Assembly (NCBI GenBank): GCA_017308235.1
Contig: JAFKFL010000031.1
Coordinates: 1 to 64,000, forward strand
Source: Alphaproteobacteria bacterium
GTDB lineage: Bacteria; Pseudomonadota; Alphaproteobacteria; Reyranellales; Reyranellaceae
Direction: 5' to 3'
DNA length: 64,000 bases
The translations under genes were made by a program, and so were the position numbers. The first letter of the stretch is position 1. Each line of letters begins with the position of its first letter. Positions 43,974 through 52,129 of the stretch are shown here, in pieces. The notes beneath the pieces were generated by a model, which saw only the letters and a program-made list of their open reading frames with translations, ran no database searches and was not told where the DNA came from.

Positions 43974-44659
43974 GCGGTCTTGACCTTGCGTCCGAAGCCA
44001 TCGAACAGGTCGAACATGCACTCGCGCCAGCCCCAGACGACATCATTCTTGTCCAGTAGGTCGAGTTTCTTGGTGAAGGTGTGCGGCCAGAGAAAGCTGC
44101 CAAACAGAATGTAGTCCGCATAGGCCGGCGCATCGCCTGACAGGAACGGCTGCTGGTTCAGCACACGGCGGGCGGGTTCAAGCACCTGCCGGAAAGCTGT
44201 CACGCCTGTTTCACGCGCTTTCTTCTGGAAAGCAGCAAAGTCGGTCGTGCCAATGCGCTTGCTGCGGGATTCGATGATGTAATCCCTGTCCTGCGGTCGC
44301 ACGGTATCCAGCATATCGCCCACGACCATCGGGAAGATCAGGCCATGGACCGCCGTGTCCGACCAGCCATTGACGAAGCGCGCGTGAGCCTTGACCGGAT
44401 CGTTGGGAAACAACGGCTTGTCGGGATAGGCCTTGTCGAGGTGAAGGGCGATCGCCCAGCTGTCCTTCACCACCGCGGTGCCGTCGTGGAGAACCGGCAC
44501 GATCTGCGACTGGGCGAAGGCGATCTTGTCCTTCTCGTTGAAGCCCACCGGCTCATCCCGCCAGGCCAGGCCCTTGTGCTTGAGGGCAAGCTTGGCACGC
44601 CAGCAGTACGGGCTTGGCCTCAGTTCGTTGTCAAAGGCCAGGTCATAGAGCGTGATCAC
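43970..44659 (-). CDS. Glutathione S-transferase family protein
   Basis: 229 residues, GTG start at 44659. The thioredoxin-like domain has SPYCWRAKLALKHKG (PYC with active-type Cys), QIVPVLHDG and VVKDSWAIALHLD; the helical domain has FLSGDAPAYADYILFGSFLW. It is placed 7 nt after the 3-hydroxyisobutyrate dehydrogenase stop and overlaps the HAD gene by 4 nt. It may detoxify methacrylyl-CoA, a reactive valine intermediate (inference). Confidence 0.88.
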   Translation of the reverse strand: MITLYDLAFDNELRPSPYCWRAKLALKHKGLAWRDEPVGFNEKDKIAFAQSQIVPVLHDGTAVVKDSWAIALHLDKAYPDKPLFPNDPVKAHARFVNGWSDTAVHGLIFPMVVGDMLDTVRPQDRDYIIESRSKRIGTTDFAAFQKKARETGVTAFRQVLEPARRVLNQQPFLSGDAPAYADYILFGSFLWPHTFTKKLDLLDKNDVVWGWRECMFDLFDGFGRKVKTA

Positions 44660-44666
44660 AGCCGGC

Positions 44667-45548
44667 TCACTTGCCGTCGAGCATGCGGATGATGCCGGAA
44701 AAATCCTTGGCGCCGTGGCCACTGTTCACGAACAGGCTGAAAAGCTGGGCGGCTTCTGCGCCCAGCGGCGTCGTCGCACTAGCGGCCGATGCCGCCTGCT
44801 GTGCCAGCAGCAGGTCCTTCAGCATCATCGCCGCCGTGAAACCAGCCTGATAGTCGCGATTGGCCGGCGAGGTCGGCACGGGCCCCGGAACTGGACAGTA
44901 GTTGGTGAGCGACCAGCATTGGCCGGATGCCGTCGAGGCGACATCGAACAACTTCTGGGCATCGAGGCCGAGGCGCTTCGCCAACATGAATCCCTCGCTG
45001 ACGGCGATCATCGACACGCCAAGAATCATGTTGTTGCAGATCTTGGCCGCCTGCCCGTTGCCGCTGCCACCAGCATGGACGATGTTCTTGCCCATCTTCT
45101 CCAGGATTGACCGCGCCTTGGCAAAGGAGGCATCCGGGCCGCCCACCATGAAGGTGAGTGTCCCCGCCGTCGCCCCGCCAACGCCACCCGACACGGGCGC
45201 ATCGATCATCTCGTAGCCGCCCTTCTGCGCAAGTGCAGCGACGTGACGGGCACTTTCGACATCGATGGTGGAGCAGTCGATCAGCAAAGTACCCTTCTTG
45301 GCGTTGGGCAACACATCCGTTTCATAAACTGCGCGAACGTGTTTGCCTGCCGGCAGCATGGTGACGACGATCTCGGCGTCCTTCACCGCTTCGGCCGCAC
45401 TCTTGGCTTTGTGTGCGCCTTTCTCGACCGCCACGGCGACCGCAGCATCCGAGAGATCGAATGCAGTCACATGGTGTTGCGCTTTGCACAAATTGGCAGC
45501 CATGGGGCCGCCCATATTGCCGAGACCGATAAAGGCGATCTTCGCCAT
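44667..45548 (-). CDS. mmsB: 3-hydroxyisobutyrate dehydrogenase
   Basis: 293 residues oxidising 3-hydroxyisobutyrate to methylmalonate semialdehyde. The NAD-binding start is IAFIGLGNMGGPMAANLCKAQH, substrate motif is DAPVSGGVGGATAGTLTFMVGG and catalytic Lys is in GNGQAAKICNNM. Third gene of the valine-degradation run (acyl-CoA dehydrogenase, hydrolase, mmsB). No methylmalonate-semialdehyde dehydrogenase (mmsA) is in the window. Confidence 0.93.
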   Translation of the reverse strand: MAKIAFIGLGNMGGPMAANLCKAQHHVTAFDLSDAAVAVAVEKGAHKAKSAAEAVKDAEIVVTMLPAGKHVRAVYETDVLPNAKKGTLLIDCSTIDVESARHVAALAQKGGYEMIDAPVSGGVGGATAGTLTFMVGGPDASFAKARSILEKMGKNIVHAGGSGNGQAAKICNNMILGVSMIAVSEGFMLAKRLGLDAQKLFDVASTASGQCWSLTNYCPVPGPVPTSPANRDYQAGFTAAMMLKDLLLAQQAASAASATTPLGAEAAQLFSLFVNSGHGAKDFSGIIRMLDGK

Positions 45549-45566
45549 CCTTCCCTCCCTGGCTGG

Positions 45567-46634
45567 CTAGTCGAAAAACAGGTCGTTCGACACTGGCTTG
45601 AAATGCGACTCGACCATCTCCCGTGTCACGCCTTCGATCGTCGAAGGGTTCCATTTCGGCTTCTGGTCCTTGTCGATCAGCAGCGCTCGCACGCCCTCGA
45701 AGAAGTCGTGCCCCTTCTGCATGCCACGCTGCGACATGCGGTATTCGATGGTCATCGCGTCCTCGAACGACCGGTTGGCGCAACGCTTTAGCTGCTCCAG
45801 CGTGATCGCCATCGAGATCGGCGAGAGTTTCAGGAGTGCGGCAAGCTGCTTGTCTGCCCAGTCGCCGCCTTGCTTCTTCAGCTTGGCGACGACCTCGACG
45901 AGCGATTCCGCCGAGAAGCAGCGGTCGACGTCCCGCATCATAGCGGGAAGCGTCGGTTTGCCCGGATCCTCGGCAAAGCGAGCGATGACCTTGTCGACTT
46001 TCTTGTTTGGCTCCGGACCGGAGAGGTCAGTCGCGCCAAGCCCTGCTTGCAGCTCCCCAAGTTTTGCGCTCGGCACATAGGCTTGCACGATGCCGGCCCA
46101 TAATGCGTCAGCTGCTTTCAGCCGGTGGCTGGTGAGGGCCAGGAAGGTGCCGAGCGCGCCCGGCAGGCGCGACAGGAAGTAACCGCCACCGACATCCGGA
46201 AAGAGGCCGATGGTGGTTTCTGGCATGGCGAACAGGAATTTTTCTGTCGCGACGGAATGCGAGCCGTGCACCGACAGCCCCACGCCGCCGCCCATGTCGA
46301 TGCCGTCGATCAGCGAGATCCAGGGCTTGGCGAAGCGGTAGATGCGCCGGTTGACGATGTATTCGTCGCGGAAAAAATCGCGCCGCAGGGTGCCCGAGGG
46401 ATTGTCGCGCATCTCGCGGTAAAGACCGGCCACATCGCCGCCCGCGCAAAAAGCACGATCGCCCGCTCCGCGCAGGACGACGGCCTTGATCGCCGGATCC
46501 TTCTCCCATTGCGGCAAGACCTTTTCCATTTCCAGGATCATGCCGTGCGACAGCGAGTTCAGCGCCTTGGGCCGGTTGAGCGTGATGATGCCCAGCCCGT
46601 CCTTCACTTCGAACAGAATTTCAGCTTCCGACAT
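45567..46634 (-). CDS. 3-hydroxyisobutyryl-CoA hydrolase (enoyl-CoA hydratase/isomerase family)
   Basis: 355 residues, longer than crotonases and typical of HIBYL-CoA hydrolase. Marks: LNRPKALNSLSHGM, GAGDRAFCAGGDVAGLY, ISLIDGIDMGGGVGLSVHGSH and FAMPETTIGLFPDVGGGYFLSRL. The last holds the catalytic Glu and the Asp characteristic of the hydrolase. It frees 3-hydroxyisobutyrate for mmsB. The neighbouring genes confirm the pathway. Confidence 0.94.
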   Translation of the reverse strand: MSEAEILFEVKDGLGIITLNRPKALNSLSHGMILEMEKVLPQWEKDPAIKAVVLRGAGDRAFCAGGDVAGLYREMRDNPSGTLRRDFFRDEYIVNRRIYRFAKPWISLIDGIDMGGGVGLSVHGSHSVATEKFLFAMPETTIGLFPDVGGGYFLSRLPGALGTFLALTSHRLKAADALWAGIVQAYVPSAKLGELQAGLGATDLSGPEPNKKVDKVIARFAEDPGKPTLPAMMRDVDRCFSAESLVEVVAKLKKQGGDWADKQLAALLKLSPISMAITLEQLKRCANRSFEDAMTIEYRMSQRGMQKGHDFFEGVRALLIDKDQKPKWNPSTIEGVTREMVESHFKPVSNDLFFD

Positions 46635-46643
46635 TACGAATTG

Positions 46644-47783
46644 CTACCCCATCAACAGACGCCGAGAAATGATCACGCGCATGATCTCGTTGGTGCCTTC
46701 GAGGATCTGATGCACGCGCAGGTCCCGCAGATAGCGCTCGATGGGAAAGTCCTTCAAGTAGCCGTAACCGCCATGCAATTGCAGCGCCTCGTTGACGACG
46801 CGGAAGCCGATATCGGTCGCGAAGCGCTTGCCCATGGCGGCCGCCTGCGTGGCTTCCGGAGATTTGGCATCGAGCAGCGATGCGGCGCGCCAGATCATGA
46901 GCCGCGCCGCATCGAGCTCGGTCGCCATGTCGGCGAGCTTGAATTGCGTCGCCTGGAAATCGGCCAGCGGCTTGCCGAACTGCTTGCGCTCGACCACGTA
47001 GCGCGAGGCTGTCTCGAGACAGGCGCGCGCCCCACCGAGCGAGCAGGCCCCGATGTTGATGCGCCCACCGTCGAGCCCCATCATCGCGATCTTGAAGCCA
47101 TGCCCTTCCGGGCCGAGACGGTTGGCTACCGGGACCTTGCAATTCTCGAAGATCACGGCCGCCGTCGGCTGGCTGTTCCAGCCGAGCTTCTGCTCCTGCT
47201 TGCCGAACGACAGGCCGGGCGTACCACTCTCGACCACGAGCGTGGAGACGCCACCAGCGCCCGGCCCACCGGTGCGCAGCATGACGACATAGATGTCGCT
47301 GCGGCCGCCGCCGGAGATGAAGGCCTTGGTGCCATTCAGGACGTAGTGGTCGCCCTTGAGCTCGGCCCGCGTCGCCAGCGCTGCCGCATCTGAGCCTGCG
47401 CCCGGTTCGGTCAGGCAGTAGCTCGCGAAATGCTCCATCGAACAGAGCTTGGGCAGGAAGCGCTTGCGTTGCTCGTCATCGCCAAAACCGTCGATCATCC
47501 AGGCGGCCATATTATGGATGGAGATATAGGCCGCTGTGCTGGGACAGGCCGCCGCCAGCTCCTCCATGATCAGGGCGGCGTCGAAGCGCGAAAGCCCGCT
47601 GCCTCCGACATCGTCCTTTACGTAGATGCCGCCGAACCCCAGTGCGGCCGCCTCACGCAGCACGGCCTCGGGAAAGACCTTCTCCGCGTCCCAGCGGGCC
47701 GCCTCGGGGAGCATCCGCTCGGTCGCGAATTGGCGCGCCGTGTCGCGGAAGGCCTCTTGATCCTCGGAAAGCGTGAAATCCAT
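46644..47783 (-). CDS. Acyl-CoA dehydrogenase, probable isobutyryl-CoA dehydrogenase
   Basis: 379 residues with FAD: MDFTLSEDQEAFRDTARQF, CLTEPGAGSDAAAL, LNGTKAFISGG and a catalytic Glu in QILEGTNEIMRVIISR. Placed 9 nt before the HIBYL-CoA hydrolase gene, it should convert isobutyryl-CoA to methacrylyl-CoA in valine catabolism. The specific substrate is from context, not sequence. It starts the operon that runs to the HAD gene. Confidence 0.92.
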   Translation of the reverse strand: MDFTLSEDQEAFRDTARQFATERMLPEAARWDAEKVFPEAVLREAAALGFGGIYVKDDVGGSGLSRFDAALIMEELAAACPSTAAYISIHNMAAWMIDGFGDDEQRKRFLPKLCSMEHFASYCLTEPGAGSDAAALATRAELKGDHYVLNGTKAFISGGGRSDIYVVMLRTGGPGAGGVSTLVVESGTPGLSFGKQEQKLGWNSQPTAAVIFENCKVPVANRLGPEGHGFKIAMMGLDGGRINIGACSLGGARACLETASRYVVERKQFGKPLADFQATQFKLADMATELDAARLMIWRAASLLDAKSPEATQAAAMGKRFATDIGFRVVNEALQLHGGYGYLKDFPIERYLRDLRVHQILEGTNEIMRVIISRRLLMG

Positions 47784-47895
47784 ACCGGCCGGATCATATC
47801 GGGGGGTCCCCCTCTGTCAACGAAGGTACCTACGATCTTGTTTCCTTGCGCTCCCCTGCTCGAATCAGAAAGATCGCATCTCTCGCTCTCAGGTG

Positions 47896-48297
47896 ATGGA
47901 CACAAAGAGCATGCGCCCGAGCCTCACTCATTTTGCTCTCCACGTTGCCGATATCGATACGACAGCCGGCTTCTATGAGCGGTTCGCTGGAATGCGTATC
48001 GTCCGTTCCTGGGCGGACCAGGATGAAAGTGGGTTGAAGGTGAAATGGCTGAAGAGCGCTCAAGGATCCAGTGCGTTCGTGCTGGTCCTTCTTGAGGGAC
48101 AGTCGGAACTGTTCAGCGGCGGCCGACAGGGCGTGGACAGCCGCGATGAGGTCGACGCCATCGCCAGGAAGGGCGAGGAAGCGGGCGTCCTTCTGATGAC
48201 GCCTCGCTATTCCGGCGAGACTGTGGGATATCATTGCTACTTGAAGGATCCTGACGGCCACAGCGTTGAGTTCAGCTTTGGCCAAATCCTCGAGTGA
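47896..48297 (+). CDS. VOC-superfamily (glyoxalase/bleomycin-resistance-like) protein
   Basis: 133 residues with two beta-alpha-beta-beta-beta units: LTHFALHVADIDTTAGFYERF (metal His) and a second end GYHCYLKDPDGHSVEFSFG (metal Glu). It may be a metal-dependent lyase, dioxygenase or thiol transferase; substrate unknown. ATG 47896 is chosen because the upstream frame has no family residues. It is divergent from the valine operon. Confidence 0.88.
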   Translation: MDTKSMRPSLTHFALHVADIDTTAGFYERFAGMRIVRSWADQDESGLKVKWLKSAQGSSAFVLVLLEGQSELFSGGRQGVDSRDEVDAIARKGEEAGVLLMTPRYSGETVGYHCYLKDPDGHSVEFSFGQILE

Positions 48298-48310
48298 CCA
48301 GGTTCGAGAA

Positions 48311-48748
48311 ATGGGCTGGCGTAAACTGACCGAACAGGAAGAGACCACCTTGCCGCAGGCGCGGCTCGGCGGCCTCCTACTTGCCGCTGTCGTCGCCGCC
48401 TCGCTCCTTTGCCTGGTCGAGCTCGCGGGGTTGATCTTCGCGCTCGACCGGCTGCTCGAGATCGGTTCGCGCTACACCGTCGCGGTAACCTTCGGCGGCC
48501 TGCTTTCGCTCGTATTCGTCGTCATGACCCTCCTGCGTATCCCCCAGACACCGATCGTCATAAGCGCGGGCCTGGTTCTCTGGATCCTGTATCGGGGCGG
48601 TGTCGGGATCAGCTACGGCGCCGTGGCACACTGGCCACTGGTCGTGGACATGCTGGGCGAGTTCATCCTGGCGGCCGGCTTCTGCGGCTATATGGCCGGT
48701 GGCCTGCGACCCAATGCCTATTATCGCCGTCGCATCCCCAGCGTCTGA
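48311..48748 (+). CDS. Small polytopic membrane protein, unknown
   Basis: 145 residues with four hydrophobic segments: about 20-45, 60-80, 85-105 and 112-135. The N-terminus is polar and cytosolic (MGWRKLTEQEETTLPQA) and the C-terminus is basic (YYRRRIPSV). The family is not recognised with confidence. It lies 13 bp after the VOC gene and 19 bp before hemB, so it may be co-transcribed with both. Confidence 0.75.
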   Translation: MGWRKLTEQEETTLPQARLGGLLLAAVVAASLLCLVELAGLIFALDRLLEIGSRYTVAVTFGGLLSLVFVVMTLLRIPQTPIVISAGLVLWILYRGGVGISYGAVAHWPLVVDMLGEFILAAGFCGYMAGGLRPNAYYRRRIPSV

Positions 48749-48767
48749 GCGGCTATAAGACCGGCCC

Positions 48768-49778
48768 ATGTCGAAACGCTTTACGACCCTAGGCCGCTTT
48801 CCCACCACCCGGCTGCGCCGTAACCGCCGCGAGGACTGGTCACGCCGGCTGGTGGCGGAGACCAAGCTCTCGGTCGACGACCTGATCTGGCCAGCGTTTG
48901 TCCAGGAAGGCCGGAACAGCCGGACACCGGTCGAGTCCATGCCCGGCGTCGATCGTCTCAGCGTCGATCTTTTCGTCGAGGCCGCCAAGCAGGCGCGCGA
49001 TCTCGGCATTCCCGCCGTCGCGATCTTTCCCGAGACCGATGCCAAGACCAAGACGCCGGATGGCCGGGAAGCCTACAATCCAAACAACCTCGTCTGCCGT
49101 GCCATAACCGCCGTCAAGAAGGCGGTACCAGACATCGGCGTCGTCTGCGACGTGGCCTTGGATCCGTTCAACAGCGATGGCCATGACGGTATCGTCCGCG
49201 ACGGCTATGTGCAGAACGACGAGACGCTCGAAGCGCTCGTGAAGCAAGCGATCGTGCAGACCGAGGCGGGCGCCGACATCCAGGCCCCATCCGACATGAT
49301 GGACGGCCGCATCGCCGCCATCCGCAAGGCGCTCGATGACAAGGGCTACATCCACGCCCAGATCATGTCCTACGCCGCCAAGTACGCCTCGGCCTTCTAC
49401 AATCCGTTCCGTGACGCCATCGGCAGTTCAGGCGCCCTGAAAGGCGACAAGAAGACCTATCAGATGGACTACGCCAACTCGGACGAAGCGCTGCGCGAAG
49501 TTGGCTTCGATATCGAGGAAGGCGCCGACATGGTGATGGTGAAGCCGGGCCTGCCCTATCTCGATATCGTGCGTCGTGTGAAGGATGCATTCGGCGTGCC
49601 GACCTACGCCTATCAGGTGAGCGGCGAGTACGCGATGCTGCGGGGCGCTGCCGAGCGCGGCTGGCTCGACTGGGACAAGGTGCTGATCGAGACCCTGACC
49701 GGCTTCAAGCGCGCCGGATGCGACGGCATCCTGACCTATGGCGCGATCGACGCCGCGAAGCTCCTCAAGAACCAGTGA
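48768..49778 (+). CDS. hemB: Porphobilinogen synthase (delta-aminolevulinic acid dehydratase)
   Basis: 336 residues making porphobilinogen from two ALA molecules. Both Schiff-base-region lysines are present: SYAAKYASAFYNPFRDA and MVKPGLPYLD. The metal site reads CDVALDPFNSDGHDG, with Asp replacing the zinc Cys triad, so it should be the Mg2+-dependent alphaproteobacterial form. N-terminus RRNRREDWSRRLVAE is typical. The Nudix gene overlaps its stop. Confidence 0.96.
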   Translation: MSKRFTTLGRFPTTRLRRNRREDWSRRLVAETKLSVDDLIWPAFVQEGRNSRTPVESMPGVDRLSVDLFVEAAKQARDLGIPAVAIFPETDAKTKTPDGREAYNPNNLVCRAITAVKKAVPDIGVVCDVALDPFNSDGHDGIVRDGYVQNDETLEALVKQAIVQTEAGADIQAPSDMMDGRIAAIRKALDDKGYIHAQIMSYAAKYASAFYNPFRDAIGSSGALKGDKKTYQMDYANSDEALREVGFDIEEGADMVMVKPGLPYLDIVRRVKDAFGVPTYAYQVSGEYAMLRGAAERGWLDWDKVLIETLTGFKRAGCDGILTYGAIDAAKLLKNQ

Positions 49779-50278
49779 ACCCGGTCAACATGATCGAGCG
49801 ACCTTCGGCGCGATTGATCCTGCTCGATCCGCAGGACCGCCTGTTCCTGTTCAAGGTGCACAACCCTGCCGTCTACGATCCGGCGGATCCCTTTCGTGAC
49901 CCGTTCTGGGTGATGATTGGCGGCCTGGTCGACCCCGGCGAGGAGTACGCCGCAGCGGCGGTACGCGAAGCACGCGAAGAGACCGGCCTCGTTGTCGACG
50001 CTGCCGTGCACTGGGTCTGGTCGCGCGAACGGGTCATGCAGTGGCGCGAGCGCCAGGTGCTCCACCGTGAACGGTTCTTCCTGGGCCGCGTGAAGACGAC
50101 CGCGATCGATACGTCCGGCCTCGACGAGCGCGAGAAAAGCTGGACGATCGACCATCGATGGTGGCCACTGGAGGAGATCGAGGCCTCGCCCGAACGGTTC
50201 GAACCGAAGAACCTGCGTGAGTACCTGAAGACCTTGCTGCGCGACGGCCCGTCCGCCGAGCCAATCATCATCCAATAG
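49775..50278 (+). CDS. Nudix hydrolase
   Basis: 167 residues from GTG 49775, which overlaps the hemB TGA as GTGA; ATG 49790 is a second choice. The Nudix box is complete: GLVDPGEEYAAAAVREAREE followed by TGL. It hydrolyses a nucleoside diphosphate linked to another moiety; the substrate is not evident. The C-terminal part (WWPLEEIEASPERFEPKNL) is typical of small ADP-ribose-type Nudix proteins. Confidence 0.92.
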   Translation: MNPVNMIERPSARLILLDPQDRLFLFKVHNPAVYDPADPFRDPFWVMIGGLVDPGEEYAAAAVREAREETGLVVDAAVHWVWSRERVMQWRERQVLHRERFFLGRVKTTAIDTSGLDEREKSWTIDHRWWPLEEIEASPERFEPKNLREYLKTLLRDGPSAEPIIIQ

Positions 50279-50293
50279 GCAGCGCGGCGGCAA

Positions 50294-51127
50294 TCAATTC
50301 GGCTTCCCTGCGCCGAACATCTGGCGCAGATCGCCGACCCCCGCCATATCGCGCATCCAGGCGAACGAGCCCTGCTCCTTCATGGCGCGCGACGCTTTGG
50401 CGAACGTCGCCAGCGCCAGGCGAGAAAGCGCCCCCCCGACGCTGATCCGCTTGGCACCGGCGTCGGCCAGGTCTGCCGCCGTGATGTCGGGATCGAGCCA
50501 GCCGGTGACAACATTGAACGGGCGCTTCACTGCCTCGACCATCTGGCGCACTTCTTTCAGATTCTTCAGGCCAGGCGCATAAAGCACATCGGCTCCAGCT
50601 TCTTGATAGGCCTGGAGGCGTCGAATGGTATCGGCCATGTCGTTGCGGCCGTGCAGCAGGTTTTCCGCGCGCGCCGTCAGTAGAAACGGCACCGGGAGAG
50701 AGCGCGCAACCTCGACGGCGGCGCGCACGCGCGCCACGGCGAGGTCGAAATCGTAGATGCGGTCCTTCGGGTCACCGGTCGAGTCTTCAATCGATCCGCC
50801 GACCGCGCCTGCTTCGGCCGCGAGACGGACCGCTACGGCGGCGTCCTCGGGCGCATGAGCGAAGCCGTTCTCGAGATCGACGTTAACCGGAAGCTCGGTC
50901 GCCTCGACGATGGCGCGGCAATTCTCGATCACCTCATTGCGGGTCACCGTACTGTCGTCGCGGCCGAACCCATTGGCCACGCCAAGGCTCGTCGTCGCCA
51001 GAGCCTCGAACCCCTGGGCCGCCAGCATCCTGGCCGTGCCGATATCCCACGGATTGGGGATGATGAAAGCCCCCGGCCGCTCATGCAGGGTATGGAACAA
51101 TCTCGCTTTCTCGGCCTGACTGCGCAT
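50294..51127 (-). CDS. Isocitrate lyase/PEP mutase family protein
   Basis: 277 residues, TIM barrel. It has PGAFIIPNPWDIGTARMLAAQGF, NVDLENGFAHAPED and GGSIEDSTGD (the metal Asp/Glu) and LTARAENLL. Homologues act as oxaloacetate decarboxylase, 2-methylisocitrate lyase or carboxyphosphonoenolpyruvate mutase. The active-site Cys of true isocitrate lyases (KKCGH) is not present. It is transcribed away from the adjacent LysR gene, the usual sign of LysR control. Confidence 0.9.
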   Translation of the reverse strand: MRSQAEKARLFHTLHERPGAFIIPNPWDIGTARMLAAQGFEALATTSLGVANGFGRDDSTVTRNEVIENCRAIVEATELPVNVDLENGFAHAPEDAAVAVRLAAEAGAVGGSIEDSTGDPKDRIYDFDLAVARVRAAVEVARSLPVPFLLTARAENLLHGRNDMADTIRRLQAYQEAGADVLYAPGLKNLKEVRQMVEAVKRPFNVVTGWLDPDITAADLADAGAKRISVGGALSRLALATFAKASRAMKEQGSFAWMRDMAGVGDLRQMFGAGKPN

Positions 51128-51202
51128 CGCCTCTCTCCGTGTTCCTGGATTCGAGCCAGGATTGCGCGCAGGGCATCACTTGTAAAATGCATAGTCTCTG
51201 CT

Positions 51203-51229
51203 CATTGGATCAGGAATACTGATCCAATG
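51203..51229. promoter_or_regulatory. Perfect palindrome over the LysR start, probable LysR operator
   Basis: CATTGGATCAG (51203-51213) and CTGATCCAATG (51219-51229) are exact inverse complements separated by GAATA. The right arm includes the LysR ATG. The position between the divergent PEP-mutase gene and lysR, and the symmetry, suggest an autoregulatory LysR site. Confidence 0.7.
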
Positions 51230-52129
51230 GACCTCGAGGAAATCAGAACCTTTGTCGCGATTGCCGAGCTCGGCAGCTTCACGGGGGCCGGCCGAAGGCT
51301 GCACCGATCGCAACCCGCCATCAGCCGTCGCCTCGCCCTGCTGGAGCAAGCGCTGGCTGCTCCCCTGATCGAGCGTATCCGCGGCCGCGCGCAGCTCACC
51401 GCGGCAGGACAAGCTTTTCTGCCTCATGCGGAAGCGGCTCTGGCAGCTCTTCAGGACGGCCAGGAAGCTGTCCACGGGCTCCGCTCGGGCCTGTCGGGTC
51501 AGCTTTCGCTTGCCCTGGTCGGCACGCTTGCCGATACGCACATCATCGATGTCCTGCATCGCTTCGCCCGACGGTCGAAGGACGTCCGCCTCGAGCTGCG
51601 CACGGCGTCGAGTGCTGGCGTGACGGATCTGGTGCGTCGCGGCGAGGCCACGCTTGGGCTGCGCTATTTCTCGAGCGATCACCCCGACCTCACGTCCTTG
51701 AGTGCGGGATCCGAGGCGATGCTGGTGGTCGCTGCCTCCAGCCACTCCCTCGCCGGTCAGCGCATTCGCAATGCGCGCCTGCTGGCGCAGGAGCGATGGA
51801 TCGGCTTTCCGCCCGTATCCGGCGAACGCGATTCCTCCGGCCATGTCCTGGCGCGCCAACTTGTCCGCGCCGGCCTCGATGCGGCCGATGTGACCCTCAT
51901 CGACAGTCTCACGGCACAGAAGCGGCTGGCGCAGGCTGGCTTCGGCCTGGCATTGGTGCCCGAAAGCAGCGTCAAAGACGAATTGCGCAGCGGCATGCTG
52001 GTGGCGCTCGATTTCCCGGCAATGACGACCACCATTCCGATCACCGCGATCCACCGTCGCGGCGGCTATCTCAGCCCTGCGGCCGAGCTGTTGCTGTCAT
52101 TGTTGCGACGCCCGTCGCGGAGCCAATGA
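51227..52129 (+). CDS. LysR-family transcriptional regulator
   Basis: 300 residues. The N-terminal winged HTH is complete (MDLEEIRTFVAIAELGSFTG, then GRRLHRSQPAISRRLALLEQ), and the C-terminal domain is the periplasmic-binding-like effector region. It probably controls the divergent PEP-mutase-family gene. The start at ATG 51227 falls within a palindrome. The longer upstream frame is not used. Its 3' end overlaps the convergent hydrolase gene by 59 bp, an unusually long overlap. Confidence 0.93.
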   Translation: MDLEEIRTFVAIAELGSFTGAGRRLHRSQPAISRRLALLEQALAAPLIERIRGRAQLTAAGQAFLPHAEAALAALQDGQEAVHGLRSGLSGQLSLALVGTLADTHIIDVLHRFARRSKDVRLELRTASSAGVTDLVRRGEATLGLRYFSSDHPDLTSLSAGSEAMLVVAASSHSLAGQRIRNARLLAQERWIGFPPVSGERDSSGHVLARQLVRAGLDAADVTLIDSLTAQKRLAQAGFGLALVPESSVKDELRSGMLVALDFPAMTTTIPITAIHRRGGYLSPAAELLLSLLRRPSRSQ

